A DNA stretch of 64,000 nucleotides from Chloroflexota bacterium (GTDB taxonomy: Bacteria; Chloroflexota; Anaerolineae; UBA2200; JACIWT01): the NCBI GenBank assembly GCA_014360825.1, contig JACIWT010000004.1:1-64000 (forward strand), read 5' to 3'. The notes under the pieces were generated by a model that searched no databases, was not told the origin of the DNA, and worked only from the letters and a program-made list of their open reading frames with translations. This document shows positions 63,355 to 64,000 of the stretch, piece after piece. The position numbers and the translations under genes are program-made. Within the stretch, counting starts at the first letter, position 1. The number at the start of each line of letters is the position of its first letter.

Positions 63355-64000
63355 ATGGCCCTCCTGTGCCTGTCTTTTCTGGGGCCACTGGCGCTGTTCG
63401 ACGAAGACCAGCTGCTGCCCCTGCCCGCAACGCAGAAATCGCAGTCGTTGCTGGCCTATTTGGTGATGCACTGCCACCGTACCCAACGCCGGGCCCGGCT
63501 AGCGGGTATGTTTTGGCCCGATGTGCCGGAGGCACGAGCACGCCGCAACCTCAATACCGCCCTCTGGCAAATCCGCCGCGTGTTGCCCTCTGGCGATTAT
63601 CTCTTCACCAGCGCTCAGGAGGTGCAATTCAATTCCCGTAGCGCCTACTGGCTGGATGTGGCCGAATTTGAGTCGTTGCTTTCCTCACTGCCGCCGGGCG
63701 GAACCGAAAACCCTGCACAGTTGGTGCGCTTGCAGCAGGCTGTATCCCTCTACCGCGGGGATTTTCTCGCCGGATTCTACGACGATTGGGTGATAGAGGA
63801 ACGCTACCGCCTGGAAGCGGCGTTCCTGGAAGCACTGGCACGCTTGGCGCTGGCCTGTCAGCGAGAGGGCAAATACGCCGACGCTCTGAATTACGCGCAA
63901 CAATTGTTACATTATGACTCCCTGCGCGAAGACATCCATCGTCTGGTAATCTATCTGCATCTGACTCTGGGTGACACGGTGGCGGCGGTGCGCCAGTGCA
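63355..64000 (+). CDS. SARP/BTAD-type transcriptional regulator, 5' part
   Basis: The open frame starts at ATG 63355, 6 bases after GGAGGAG, and is cut by the window end after 215 codons. Residues 1-95 look like a winged-helix OmpR/SARP DNA-binding domain (LAYLVMHCHRTQRRARLAGM, RRNLNTALWQIRRVLP). The BTAD helical domain follows, with VSLYRGDFLAGFYDDWVIEE and YADALNYAQQLLHYDSLRED. In Chloroflexota such N-termini often continue into an NTPase and TPR tail, which would make a long protein; that part is outside the window. The target is unknown. Confidence 0.85.
   Translation, partial: MALLCLSFLGPLALFDEDQLLPLPATQKSQSLLAYLVMHCHRTQRRARLAGMFWPDVPEARARRNLNTALWQIRRVLPSGDYLFTSAQEVQFNSRSAYWLDVAEFESLLSSLPPGGTENPAQLVRLQQAVSLYRGDFLAGFYDDWVIEERYRLEAAFLEALARLALACQREGKYADALNYAQQLLHYDSLREDIHRLVIYLHLTLGDTVAAVRQC

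Overview
The window is a GC-rich bacterial chromosome segment, most likely from a Chloroflexota (Anaerolineae-like) genome. That is an inference from gene content: an NfnAB-type transhydrogenase, a GH57 amylase, the long form of glycogen phosphorylase, STAND/TPR proteins, a SARP/BTAD regulator, and intergenic DNA packed with short palindromes. No rRNA, tRNA or CRISPR array was recognised. About 63 protein genes are supported. The clearest promoters read TTGnnn-17-TATAAT. GTG and TTG starts are frequent.

Layout. 1-3.8 kb: an 80-bp tandem repeat, a DUF433/DUF5615 toxin-antitoxin-like pair and nfnAB. 4.5-17.4 kb (minus): a three-GAF histidine kinase, a GH57 glucanase, an AAA/STAND ATPase whose expected ATG is ACG, a REP-associated transposase (RAYT), and a 1654-residue NTPase-TPR-membrane protein with five tandem beta-sandwich repeats. 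17.7-22.1 kb: a heterodimeric ABC exporter and a second DUF433/DUF5615 pair. 22-29 kb: a lipoprotein, M20 peptidase, unknown proteins and greA-lysS. 29.5-34.6 kb: DUF211/VIT-like pair, ptsI, proC and a second RAYT. 34.8-47 kb: glgP, a third RAYT, hypBA, HAD, two DUF4258/DUF2283 pairs, trmD, M23 peptidase, adenosine-specific kinase, a solute-binding protein and a clan GH-A glycosidase. 47.6-52.8 kb: an ICMT-like methyltransferase and a MacB-type export operon. 53.1-55.3 kb: a DNA methyltransferase overlapping a HhH-GPD/Fe-S protein. 55.4-64 kb: patatin, DNA-glycosylase-like genes, thioesterase, mscL, a fourth RAYT, DDAH, a HEAT-repeat protein and the start of a SARP regulator.

The dominant theme is repeat biology. 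Four different RAYT-type Y1 transposase genes are present. Three are flanked by, or carry inside their reading frame, palindromes of families scattered through the window. Similar palindromes also lie in frame inside a GH57 and a GH-A gene, reminiscent of protein-coding palindromic elements. Several tandem repeats (80, 66 and 31-32 bp) are built from the same core, and repeat-derived DNA supplies some genes with stop codons, start sites or possible terminators.

The two strongest candidates for undescribed systems are the methyltransferase plus HhH-GPD/[4Fe-4S] pair (a possible glycosylase-type restriction system) and the STAND-TPR-membrane-5x beta-sandwich protein. Four small overlapping toxin-antitoxin-like pairs of two types add to the accessory character of the region.
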